Of a stretch of 61,787 bases of DNA, positions 18,380-26,454 are shown piece after piece (position 1 is the stretch's first letter; every line of letters begins with the position of its first letter). The notes beneath the pieces were generated by a model. That model worked only from the letters and a program-made list of their open reading frames with translations. It did no database searches and was not told the DNA's origin. This DNA comes from an uncultured Bacteroidales bacterium. GTDB taxonomy: Bacteria > Bacteroidota > Bacteroidia > Bacteroidales > UBA932. The DNA lies in NCBI GenBank assembly GCA_900318015.1, contig ONJB01000045.1, positions 1 to 61,787 of the forward strand, read 5' to 3'. The position numbers were made by a program, and so were the translations under genes.

Positions 18380-20824
18380 ATGAAAAAGCTGGACCTGTTC
18401 ATACTGAAGTCGTTCATAGGACCGTTCTTCGCGATCCTCGCGATCACCATCTTCATCCTGGTGATGCAGTTCCTATGGCTGTACATCGATGAACTGGTCG
18501 GCAAAGGCCTGGAACTCAAGGTCATCCTGGAATTCCTCATGTGGGGAAGCTGCCAGGTGCTGCCGCTGGCCCTGCCGCTGGCGACCCTCCTGGCGTCGAT
18601 GATGACCTTCGGCGACATGGGCGAGCACTATGAGCTCACCGCGATGAACTCTGCCGGCGTCTCCCTCGCCCGCATCCTGCTGCCCGCGACGGCCGCCAGC
18701 GCCATCATCGCCATCGGCGCCTTCTTCATCGGCGACCGGCTGGTCCCCTACTCGATCAACCACATCTACACGATGCGGGAAGACATCGGGCGCACCAAGT
18801 CCGAGATCAAGATTCCCGTCGGGACCTTCTACGACGGCATCGAGGGATATATCCTCCGCATCGACGACCGCGACAAGGAATCCGGGATGATGTACGGGGT
18901 GATGGTCTATGACCACACGACCGACAAGGGCAACCTCCGCCTCACCGTCGCGGACAGCGGCCTGATGAAGATGTCCAAGGCCAAGGACTACCTGACCTTC
19001 CAGCTGTACAACGGCACCAACTACCAGGAGACCAATTCGCGCAAGTACCGGGACACGTCCCTCGCCCTGCAGCGGATCCACTTCGCCCGCCAGGAGATGG
19101 TGATCCCGCTGGAGAATTACGCCTTCCATCATTCCGACTCCGCCCGCTACGGCGAGCAGGTCCGGTCCATGTCCAACGAACAGCTCCGCCACGGCCGGGA
19201 TTCCCTGGCCGGGAAAGCCGAGGAAGGCGCGGAGAAATTCATGCAGGAACTCCGGACCTCCTACGCCCTCCAGTGGCAGTCCCAGCTGGATTCCGGCTGG
19301 AAAGACCCTGTCAAGAAACCCTTTGACCTGACGCAGGAACCGGCCGTCTGGAGCGATCCCGAAAAGAAAAAGCAGGCCTATGAATCGGCCCTGTCGAACG
19401 CGCACCAGGTCCAGGCCACCATCCAGACCCAGGGGATGGAAGCCTTCGAATACAGCCGCCTCCTCCGCCTGAGCGAGGTGGAGATCTGGAAAAAATACGC
19501 CCAGGCCCTCGCCTGCTTCATCCTTTTCTTCATCGGCGCCCCGATCGGCTCCCTCATCCGCAAGGGCGGACTGGGCACGCCGGCCGTCGTGTCTATCCTG
19601 TTCTTCGTCCTGTACTGGGTCGTGGACATCTCGGGCACGAAGCTGGCCCGGGACGGCGCCACCTCGCCGTTCATCGGCGATTTCATATCGGCCTTCGTCC
19701 TGATTCCGATCGGCGTATTCCTCACCTGGATGGCCATCCGGGAGAAGTCCATCAACCTGGACGCCTTCAAGACCTGGCGCCGCAAATTCTTCAGCAAGAT
19801 CATGTCCCTGTTCAAGAAGACCCGCATCGTCTACATGGGCACGCCGGAATTCGCCGTGGCCCCGCTTGACGCCCTCACCCAGGGGCGCGGATACAAGGTG
19901 GTCGGCGTCGTGACCGTGGCCGACAAGCCCAGCGGACGCGGGCTCAAGGTGAACGAGAGCGCCGTGAAGAAATACGCCGTGGCCCATGGAATCCCCGTCC
20001 TGCAACCCGACAAGCTCAAGGATCCTGCCTTCCTCGAGGCCCTCGCGGCCTGGAAGGCGGACCTCTTCGTGGTCGTCGGCTTCCGGATGCTTCCGGAAGT
20101 GGTGTGGAAGATGCCCAAGATGGGCACGTTCAACCTCCACGCCGCCCTCCTGCCGCAGTACCGCGGTGCGGCCCCGATCAACTGGGCCGTCATCAACGGG
20201 GAGAACCTCACCGGTGTCACGACCTTCATGATCGACCAGAAGATCGACACGGGCGGTATCCTGCTGCGCCAGGAATGCCGGGTGGAGCCCACGGACACCG
20301 CCGGCGACGTCCACGACAAGCTCATGGCCATCGGCGCGGACCTGGTGGTCCAGACGGTCGAAGGCCTCATCCAGAAGAATGTCGAAACCCGCGTCCAGCG
20401 CAGTTTCGTCCAGGGTTCCGAGGTCCTGAAACCGGCCCCGAAACTCTCCCGCGAACTCCAGCACATCGACTGGGACGACACTACGCGGAACATCTACAAC
20501 CTGGTCCGCGGCCTGTCCCCGTTCCCGGGCGCCTTCACCGAACTGGTCAAGGACGGCCAGGCAACGCAGCTGAAGGTCTTCTTCGGCGAGATGCGCTCCG
20601 ACCTCCACGCCGCGCCGGGCACCGTCCTCTCCGACGGCAAGACCTACCTCGCCGTCGCTACGCAGGACGGTGCGCTCGCCCTCACCGACATCCAACTCGC
20701 CGGCAAGAAACGGATGGACGTCAAGGCCTTCCTCCTGGGCTTCCGCGAGCCGGAAACCTACACCACCTCCAAGGGGACATCGAAGGCCGAAATCCTGAAG
20801 ACAAAACCCGAAGAAGAAGAATAG
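18380..20824 (+). CDS. fmt: LptG-type permease fused in frame to methionyl-tRNA formyltransferase
   Basis: One 814-codon frame holds two proteins. Residues 1 to about 474 are a YjgP/YjgQ (LptF/LptG) permease for lipopolysaccharide export: three N-terminal helices (FIGPFFAILAITIFILVMQFLW onwards), the periplasmic beta-jellyroll region, then helices with FFIGAPIGSLIRKGGLG near residue 395. Residues about 475-814 are Fmt, which formylates initiator tRNA: RIVYMGTPEFAVAP, the catalytic FNLHAALLPQYRGAAPINWAVI with the Asn-His pair, and LSPFPGAFTEL. The Fmt part begins at an internal ATG (19802). No stop codon separates them. Real fusion, or a lost stop with internal initiation at 19802, cannot be distinguished here. 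The two functions act in different compartments, so separate polypeptides are more plausible physiologically. Confidence 0.88.
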   Translation: MKKLDLFILKSFIGPFFAILAITIFILVMQFLWLYIDELVGKGLELKVILEFLMWGSCQVLPLALPLATLLASMMTFGDMGEHYELTAMNSAGVSLARILLPATAASAIIAIGAFFIGDRLVPYSINHIYTMREDIGRTKSEIKIPVGTFYDGIEGYILRIDDRDKESGMMYGVMVYDHTTDKGNLRLTVADSGLMKMSKAKDYLTFQLYNGTNYQETNSRKYRDTSLALQRIHFARQEMVIPLENYAFHHSDSARYGEQVRSMSNEQLRHGRDSLAGKAEEGAEKFMQELRTSYALQWQSQLDSGWKDPVKKPFDLTQEPAVWSDPEKKKQAYESALSNAHQVQATIQTQGMEAFEYSRLLRLSEVEIWKKYAQALACFILFFIGAPIGSLIRKGGLGTPAVVSILFFVLYWVVDISGTKLARDGATSPFIGDFISAFVLIPIGVFLTWMAIREKSINLDAFKTWRRKFFSKIMSLFKKTRIVYMGTPEFAVAPLDALTQGRGYKVVGVVTVADKPSGRGLKVNESAVKKYAVAHGIPVLQPDKLKDPAFLEALAAWKADLFVVVGFRMLPEVVWKMPKMGTFNLHAALLPQYRGAAPINWAVINGENLTGVTTFMIDQKIDTGGILLRQECRVEPTDTAGDVHDKLMAIGADLVVQTVEGLIQKNVETRVQRSFVQGSEVLKPAPKLSRELQHIDWDDTTRNIYNLVRGLSPFPGAFTELVKDGQATQLKVFFGEMRSDLHAAPGTVLSDGKTYLAVATQDGALALTDIQLAGKKRMDVKAFLLGFREPETYTTSKGTSKAEILKTKPEEEE

Positions 20825-20826
20825 AT

Positions 20827-20939
20827 GGTGGGTGGCAGTCATTTTTCAAACCCCCGCTTCGCGGTCCCTCCCATAAATGGGCCCCTCCCTCTTATAATGC
20901 CGAGGGTGGCATAGGTTTGAAAAACGACTGCCACCCACC
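20827..20939. repeat. MITE-like or hairpin element with 26-bp terminal inverted repeats
   Basis: The left arm (20827-20852) and right arm (20914-20939) are inverted copies that match at 25 of 26 positions, starting GGTGGGTGGCAGTC. They enclose about 61 bp. The element fills the whole fmt-thiN spacer. It could fold into a long hairpin acting as a terminator. No transposase or clear target duplication is seen. Confidence 0.7.
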
Positions 20940-20954
20940 TAGATACGTTTTCTC

Positions 20955-21599
20955 ATGAAAAGAGTCGTTATCCTGTGTAATGGGGAATTTCCTCGGAAGG
21001 ATTATCCTTTGTACTTGTTAGAGAGTGCGGAGGCGGTGGTGTGCTGCGACGGGGCGGCGGTGAAGTATCTGCGGAAGTTCGGGGAGAAGCGGTTGCCGGA
21101 GGTTGTGATCGGGGACATGGACTCGCTGCCGAGGCGGCTGCAGGAGAAGCTGGCGCCGATCGTCGTGCCGGTGGAGGAACAGGACTACAATGATATGACG
21201 AAGGCGATGCGGTACGTGCTGGAACACCATCCCGACGTGACCGACATTCATATCCTGGGCGCCACGGGAATCCGGGAGGACCATACCGTGGGCAACCTGG
21301 GGCTGCTGATGGAGTACACCCGCATGTTCGACCTGGAGGGCATCCGCGTCGAGATGGTGTCGGACCATGCCACGGCTTTCGCGATTACCGACAGCTGCGA
21401 ACTGCACGTGGGGAAAGGACGGCGCGTGTCGCTGTTCTCCCCCGATAACTCATTGACCATCAAGTCCGAAGGGCTCCATTGGCCCACGGACGGGGTCGTC
21501 TTCGACAATTGGTGGCCGGCCACGCTGAACCGGGCCGACGACGATGTCGTAAAACTCACGTTTTCACATCCCTCCCGCGCGCTCGTCATTCTGGATTGA
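20955..21599 (+). CDS. thiN: Thiamine pyrophosphokinase
   Basis: A 214-residue cytoplasmic enzyme that converts thiamine and ATP to thiamine diphosphate. The catalytic-domain motifs are present: CCDGAAVKYL near residues 29-38, VIGDMDSLP near residues 51-59, and TGIREDHTVGNLGLL near residues 104-118. The C-terminal thiamine-binding domain is recognisable by SLFSPDNSLTIKSEGLHWP. Length is normal. The start MKRVVILCNGEFP follows the inverted-repeat element by 15 bp, so transcription probably starts within or beyond that element. Confidence 0.95.
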   Translation: MKRVVILCNGEFPRKDYPLYLLESAEAVVCCDGAAVKYLRKFGEKRLPEVVIGDMDSLPRRLQEKLAPIVVPVEEQDYNDMTKAMRYVLEHHPDVTDIHILGATGIREDHTVGNLGLLMEYTRMFDLEGIRVEMVSDHATAFAITDSCELHVGKGRRVSLFSPDNSLTIKSEGLHWPTDGVVFDNWWPATLNRADDDVVKLTFSHPSRALVILD

Positions 21600-21642
21600 G
21601 TTTTTTTCCCCTATATTTGCTTGATTAACAATAAAAGGTCAA

Positions 21643-23196
21643 ATGCTTAGGAAAATACGCATCGCGCTGGCCGTCGTCTTCTGGCTGGGCATCACGCTGC
21701 TGCTCCTGGACTTCACCGGAGCGCTTCACGGATGGCTCGGCTGGATGGCGAAGATCCAGTTCCTGCCCGCCGTGATGGCCCTCAATGTGGCCGTCATCGT
21801 CGGCCTCGTCCTCCTGACCCTGGTCTTCGGACGGGTCTATTGCTCCGTCATCTGCCCGCTTGGCGTGTTCCAGGACGGAGTGGCGCACCTGAACGTCGCC
21901 CGCAAACGCAAGAACAAGAACCGCAAGCCCTACAGCTACAGCCCGGAAATGAAGTGGCTGCGCTACGGGGTGTGGGCGCTCTTCGTCATCGCCCTCATCG
22001 TGGGCGTGCAGGCGCTCGTGGCCCTGCTGGCCCCGTACAGCGCCTGGGGACGCATCGTCCAGAACCTGTTCCAGCCGGTCTACCTGTGGGTGAACAACCT
22101 CTTCGCCACCCTGGCGGAGCGGGCGAACAGTTACACCTTCTACACGAAGGAAGTGTGGCTGCGGAGCCTGCCTACCTTCCTTGTGGCCGCGGTCACCCTC
22201 GTGGTGGTGGTCATCCTGGCCTGGCGGAACGGCCGCACGTACTGCAACACCATCTGCCCTGTGGGTACGACGCTGAGTTTCTTCTCCCGTTTCGCGATGT
22301 TCCGTCCGATGATCGACGCGAACGTGTGCAAGGGCTGCAAGCAGTGCGAGCACAACTGCAAGGCCTCCTGCATCGACGTGGAGAACCGCAAGATCGACTA
22401 CTCCCGCTGCGTGGACTGCTTCAACTGCATCGACACCTGCAAGTTCGGCGGACTGAAGTACAAGTTCGCCTGGGGGAAGAAGGAGATTGCCGGTCAAGCC
22501 GGCAATGACGGGAAAGGTCAAGCCGGCAATGACGCGGACCGTCATGCCCGACCCGATCGGGCATCTGAGCAGGGCGACGGCGGCCGCCGGGCGTTCATCA
22601 CCGGCGCCGCGCTGGCCGTGGGAACGGCCGCGCTGAAGGCGCAGGAGAAGAAGGTGGACGGCGGTTTCGCCACCATCCTGGACAAGGAAGTGCCCGAGCG
22701 GGACATCCCGGTCACGCCCCCCGGATCCAAGAGCGTCAAGGATTTCTATCGCCGCTGCACGGCCTGTCAGCTGTGCGTGGCCGAGTGCCCGAACAACGTG
22801 CTCCGTCCGTCGACGGACCTCAAGCACTTCATGCAGCCCGAGATGTCCTACGAACGCGGCTATTGCCGCCCGGAGTGCACCCGCTGCTCCGAGCTTTGCC
22901 CGACCGGCGCCATCCGGAAGATCACCAAGGAAGAGAAGACGCAGTACCATGTGGGCACGGCCCGCGTGAACGCGGAACTCTGTGTGGTGGAGAAAGGCGT
23001 GGAATGCGGCAATTGCGCCCGCCACTGCCCTGCCGGCGCCATTATGCTCGTCAAGGACGAGGCGACCGGCTACCGCCGGCCCGTCGTCAACGAGGAGAAG
23101 TGCATCGGCTGCGGCGCCTGCGAGAACCTGTGCCCGGCGCGCCCGATCAGCGCCATCACCGTGAACGGACGCCATAACCACCTTAACGAAGACTAG
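21643..23196 (+). CDS. Membrane-bound polyferredoxin (NapH/YccM-like 4Fe-4S protein)
   Basis: A 517-residue electron-transfer protein. The N-terminal half has four to five membrane helices with two conserved CP motifs, YCSVICPLGVFQD (about 66-78) and YCNTICPVGTTLS (about 203-215). Paired 4Fe-4S clusters follow: CKGCKQCEHNC, CVDCFNCIDTC, CTACQLCVAECP, CTRCSELCP, CGNCARHCP, CIGCGACENLCP. A twin-arginine-like RRAFITGAALAVG lies internally near residue 312, suggesting a once separate Tat-type ferredoxin fused behind the membrane domain. An 82-bp palindromic repeat lies in frame just before it. Downstream, 2 bp away, is an Fe-S aldo/keto reductase, its likely redox partner. A TATATTTG box at 21612-21619 precedes the ATG. 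Confidence 0.9.
   Translation: MLRKIRIALAVVFWLGITLLLLDFTGALHGWLGWMAKIQFLPAVMALNVAVIVGLVLLTLVFGRVYCSVICPLGVFQDGVAHLNVARKRKNKNRKPYSYSPEMKWLRYGVWALFVIALIVGVQALVALLAPYSAWGRIVQNLFQPVYLWVNNLFATLAERANSYTFYTKEVWLRSLPTFLVAAVTLVVVVILAWRNGRTYCNTICPVGTTLSFFSRFAMFRPMIDANVCKGCKQCEHNCKASCIDVENRKIDYSRCVDCFNCIDTCKFGGLKYKFAWGKKEIAGQAGNDGKGQAGNDADRHARPDRASEQGDGGRRAFITGAALAVGTAALKAQEKKVDGGFATILDKEVPERDIPVTPPGSKSVKDFYRRCTACQLCVAECPNNVLRPSTDLKHFMQPEMSYERGYCRPECTRCSELCPTGAIRKITKEEKTQYHVGTARVNAELCVVEKGVECGNCARHCPAGAIMLVKDEATGYRRPVVNEEKCIGCGACENLCPARPISAITVNGRHNHLNED
22485..22566. repeat. Palindromic repeat cluster inserted in frame within the polyferredoxin gene
   Basis: Contains ATTGCCGG-tcaag-CCGGCAAT, then a half copy (GGTCAAGCCGGCAATGAC), then a second palindrome ATGCCCGA/TCGGGCAT. 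Related sequence, ATTCCCGG-cttga-CCGGGAAT, recurs at 42534-42554. The stretch encodes low-complexity GQAGNDGKGQAGNDADRHAR between two domains and keeps the frame. Confidence 0.8.
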
Positions 23197-23198
23197 CC

Positions 23199-24551
23199 AT
23201 GGAACGCAGAGACTTTATCAAGATATCGGGCGCAGGGGCGCTGGCCCTTGGCGCCGCCGCCGTGGGTTGCGCGCCTAAGAAGGCCGCGACGTCTCCGGCC
23301 GAGGAAGGTCCGGAGGAGATGGTTCTCCGCGAGAACCCTGTCAATGGGGACAAGGTGTCCCTCCTGGGCTTCGGCTGCATGCGCTGGCCCATGATTGACG
23401 TGGACGGCCAGCGGGTCATCGACCAGGAAGCCGTCAATGAGATGGTGGACTACGCCATCGAACATGGGATCAATTACTTCGACACCTCCCCCGCCTACCT
23501 GATGGGTCAGTCGGAGAAAGCCGCGGGCATTGCCCTGAGCCGCCATCCGCGCGACAAGTACTTCATCGCCACGAAACTGTCCAACTTCAACAACGCGACG
23601 CCGGAGGCCTCCATCCAAATGTACAAGGACTCCTTCGAGCAGTTGAAGACGGACTATTTCGACTACTACCTCCTGCACGCCATCGGCAGCGGCGGTGTCG
23701 CCGCTTTCGAACAGCGCTACGTGCAGAACGGCATGATGGATTTCCTCGTCAAGGAAAAGGAGGCGGGTCGCATCCGCAACCTGGGCTTCTCCTTCCACGG
23801 CGCGCCCGGCGAGTTCGACGAACTCATCGGCCTGCACGACAGCGGGAAATACCACTGGGACTTCGTCCAGATCGAGATGAACTTCGTGGACTGGAACCAC
23901 GCCGACGGCCGGCGGAACGCCAACGCCTCGTACCTGTATGAGGAGCTGGACAAGCGCGGCATCCCCATCGTCATCATGGAGCCCCTCCTGGGCGGCCGCC
24001 TGGCCAACGTGCCGGAAGCCATCGCCACCCAGATGAAGGAACGCGAGCCGGACAAGTCCATCGCCTCCTGGGCCTTCCGCTTCTGCGGCACTCACCCCCG
24101 GGTCCTGTGCACCCTGAGCGGCATGACGAACATGGACCCGCTCCTGGACAATGTCAAGACCTTCACGCACTTCAAGCCCCTCACGGAAGAGGAGCTGGAT
24201 TTCCTGGAGCGGATGGCCACCCAGATGATGGAGTATCCCACCGTGAACTGCACGGACTGCAAGTATTGCATGCCCTGCCCCTGGGGCATCGACATCCCGG
24301 GCATCTTCAAGCACTACAACACGTCCGTCACGGAAGGCCGCTACCCGCAGACGCAGGAACAGAAGGACTACCAGAAGCTCAAGAAAGCCTACCTGGTGAG
24401 CTACAACCGGGCCATCCCGACGCTCCGGCAGGCCGAGCACTGCATCCACTGCGGCGAATGCCTGTCGCACTGTCCGCAGTCGATCCAGATTCCGCGGGAG
24501 CTCCAGCGGATCAACCGCTACATCGAGAAGCTCAAGCAGGATACGCTGTAA
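23199..24551 (+). CDS. Tat-exported aldo/keto reductase with C-terminal 4Fe-4S clusters
   Basis: A 450-residue protein. The N-terminus MERRDFIKISGAGALALGAAAVGC is a twin-arginine signal (RRDFIK) that ends in a lipobox-like AAAVGC. The barrel covers about residues 45-330 with GFGCMRWPM, the active-site YFDTSPAYLMGQSE (Asp and Tyr near residues 89-95) and a K/H pair further on. The C-terminus has two ferredoxin motifs, CTDCKYCMPCPWGID and CIHCGECLSHCPQSI. This layout matches the predicted oxidoreductases of the aldo/keto reductase family in Bacteroidota and Clostridia. It probably receives electrons from the upstream polyferredoxin, 2 bp apart. The substrate is unknown. Confidence 0.88.
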   Translation: MERRDFIKISGAGALALGAAAVGCAPKKAATSPAEEGPEEMVLRENPVNGDKVSLLGFGCMRWPMIDVDGQRVIDQEAVNEMVDYAIEHGINYFDTSPAYLMGQSEKAAGIALSRHPRDKYFIATKLSNFNNATPEASIQMYKDSFEQLKTDYFDYYLLHAIGSGGVAAFEQRYVQNGMMDFLVKEKEAGRIRNLGFSFHGAPGEFDELIGLHDSGKYHWDFVQIEMNFVDWNHADGRRNANASYLYEELDKRGIPIVIMEPLLGGRLANVPEAIATQMKEREPDKSIASWAFRFCGTHPRVLCTLSGMTNMDPLLDNVKTFTHFKPLTEEELDFLERMATQMMEYPTVNCTDCKYCMPCPWGIDIPGIFKHYNTSVTEGRYPQTQEQKDYQKLKKAYLVSYNRAIPTLRQAEHCIHCGECLSHCPQSIQIPRELQRINRYIEKLKQDTL

Positions 24552-25204
24552 GCGAAGGCGCGGGCCAGACGGCCCGCGTTATCGTTGAAATGGCCGCCCT
24601 CCTCCCAGACAAGGGTACAATGCTCCGGATCCAGATGGGTCCGGAGCAATTCGTAATAGGCGCGCAGATTGTCGCCGACGCGCGCGATGGCCTGGTTCTT
24701 CACGTGCTCCTCCCGGTCGCCGAGGCTCAGGTAGACGGCCTCAGCCATAGGCATATTCTTCTTGGCGAAGGGAATCCAGCCGTGAATCCAGACCGACGGG
24801 GATGCGGCGGCGATGGCCCGGAACCGGGCCGTCCGGGTGCTAGCCCAGAGGGCGAAGAGGCCACCCAGGGAATACCCGCCGAGGATGACCGGCCGGCGAC
24901 CGTAACGGCGTTCCAACTCAGGAAGCAGTCCTTGCAGGATATAGTCCAGCGTTTCCTGTCCATGCTTCCCCGCCTCCGGGTCCCGGGAAATGTTCCCGTC
25001 CGGCCAAGGCAGGAGATCGATCGTCCAGTCCTCCAGTTCGATGGTCACAAGGAGGAAGGGACGGTCGATGAGGCCGGTAAGCTGCGTCATCTCGGCCTCC
25101 AGCGAGGCGTTCTCGTGCCGGGCCGAAGGCTGTACTAGGATGCAGTCCGGAGTCTCCGACCCGAACAGGCGGCAGGGGCGCCCGGCGATGGACAGCTCTA
25201 TCAT
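24518..25204 (-). CDS. Alpha/beta hydrolase, esterase-D-like
   Basis: A 228-residue cytoplasmic hydrolase with no signal peptide. The nucleophile elbow GGYSLGGLFALW has the serine at about residue 110. A late histidine lies in EEGGHFNDNAGRLA near residue 207, and an acidic residue sits near LSLGDREEHVKN. This fits the putative-esterase (PF00756-type) group, which includes siderophore and S-formylglutathione hydrolases. The real start is ATG 25204, and the longer frame to 25429 is a shadow of the transporter gene. The start overlaps the BASS transporter stop (ATGA). The 3' end overlaps the convergent reductase by 34 bp. Confidence 0.8.
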   Translation of the reverse strand: MIELSIAGRPCRLFGSETPDCILVQPSARHENASLEAEMTQLTGLIDRPFLLVTIELEDWTIDLLPWPDGNISRDPEAGKHGQETLDYILQGLLPELERRYGRRPVILGGYSLGGLFALWASTRTARFRAIAAASPSVWIHGWIPFAKKNMPMAEAVYLSLGDREEHVKNQAIARVGDNLRAYYELLRTHLDPEHCTLVWEEGGHFNDNAGRLARAFAYSVSCLSFSM

Positions 25205-26124
25205 GCGTTTCTGGAATACAGTTTCGCGACGATGGCGCCGCTGATGTTGTGCCAGACGCTGAACAGGGCGCCGGGGATGGTCGCGAGCGGGTAGGCCGCG
25301 AAGTGCAGGGTAGCCAGCGAGGAGGCCAGGCCGCTGTTCTGCATGCCCACCTCCACGCTGATGGCGCGGCGCTTGGCTGGCGTCAGGCGCAGGAGCGAGC
25401 CGATCAGGTAGCCGGCGGCGAGGCCGCACACGTTATGGAGCACCACGACCAGCAGGATGACCAGGCCGCCGTCCAGCAGCTTGTGCGCATTGGCGGCGAT
25501 GACGATGAGGACGATGACGCAGATGGCGAGGGTGGACAGGGCCGGCAGATAGGCCGAGGCCTGCTCCGTCGTCCGGGGCCAGAATCGCTTGACGAGAAGG
25601 CCCAGCGCGATGGGCAGGATCACCACCCAGAGGATGCTCAGGAGCATGCCGACGACATCGACATCCACCGTCTCCCCCGCCAGCAGCCACACGAGCAAGG
25701 GGGTCAGGACCGGCGCCAATACGGTCGACACGGCCGTCATCCCAACGGACAGCGCCAGGTCGCCCTTAGCCAGATAGGTGATGACGTTCGAGGCGGTCCC
25801 GCCCGGGCAGCACCCGACAAGGATGACGCCGATGGCAAGGGCCGGCTCCAGCCGGAACACCTTTGTCAATACAAACGCCAGCAGCGGCATCACCGTGAAC
25901 TGCGCAAGGCAGCCCACGAGGACATCCCGGGGACGGCTGAAAACCACCTTGAAATCTTCCGCCTTGAGCGTCAGGCCCATGCCGAACATGATCACCCCGA
26001 GCAGCGGGTTGATGAGCCTGGGCTTCAAGTGACCGAGCGTGTCGGGGAAAAGCAGGGCAGCCAGCGCCGACAGCAGCACCAGCATGCCCATGTAGTCCGA
26101 GACGAGTTTGCAGAAGCGTTTCAT
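25201..26124 (-). CDS. Bile acid:sodium symporter family (BASS) transporter
   Basis: A 307-residue inner-membrane transporter with about nine or ten helices. The family signature is present as ILVGCCPGGTASNVITYLAKGDLALSV near residues 101-127 and the second crossover as SVEVGMQNSGLASSLATLHFA near residues 259-279, which in the family carry sodium ligands. Bacterial relatives move bile acids, keto acids or pantoate precursors, and the substrate is not fixed by sequence. It is translationally coupled to the esterase-like hydrolase downstream, which might act on an imported ester (inference). Confidence 0.9.
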   Translation of the reverse strand: MKRFCKLVSDYMGMLVLLSALAALLFPDTLGHLKPRLINPLLGVIMFGMGLTLKAEDFKVVFSRPRDVLVGCLAQFTVMPLLAFVLTKVFRLEPALAIGVILVGCCPGGTASNVITYLAKGDLALSVGMTAVSTVLAPVLTPLLVWLLAGETVDVDVVGMLLSILWVVILPIALGLLVKRFWPRTTEQASAYLPALSTLAICVIVLIVIAANAHKLLDGGLVILLVVVLHNVCGLAAGYLIGSLLRLTPAKRRAISVEVGMQNSGLASSLATLHFAAYPLATIPGALFSVWHNISGAIVAKLYSRNA

Positions 26125-26145
26125 CGGCGGTCTGATCGGCCGTTG

Positions 26146-26424
26146 CTATTCGGCGTAGAACGGGATCTCCTGATTGTCGGCGTTCTTGACGACGAGCTGC
26201 TTGTTCAGCAAGGCTTTGGTCTTCGCGTCCATGCCCTTGATCTCATAGTCGACATCGACCTTGGCCTTCCCGTTGTTGAACTGGTTGTTCAAGTCTTCGT
26301 CGTTGAGGACAGTGCACCACTGTTTGCCCGTCAGGCTTTGGGCGTTTACGGCCAGGGCTGTGACAAACGCCAGCAGGAAGGTGAAGATGATTCTTTTGAG
26401 AACAGTGTATTCTGTTTTCGCCAT
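26146..26424 (-). CDS. Small secreted protein of unknown function
   Basis: A 92-residue frame that begins MAKTEYTVLKR and has a signal peptide hydrophobic stretch IIFTFLLAFVTALAVNAQS, cleaved probably after NAQ. The mature part of about 65 residues (LTGKQWCTVLNDED onwards) has one cysteine and no recognisable domain. The C-terminus IPFYAE ends 21 bp before the transporter start. It may be the truncated N-terminal part of a larger lipocalin-like protein (inference). A TTG at 26439 is an alternative start. Confidence 0.5.
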   Translation of the reverse strand: MAKTEYTVLKRIIFTFLLAFVTALAVNAQSLTGKQWCTVLNDEDLNNQFNNGKAKVDVDYEIKGMDAKTKALLNKQLVVKNADNQEIPFYAE

Positions 26425-26454
26425 AGCTGTTTGTGACAACAGACAAAAATAACT

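Noticed and set aside
18473-20842. 789-codon frame antisense to the permease-Fmt gene
   Set aside because: Antisense artefact of high GC third positions.
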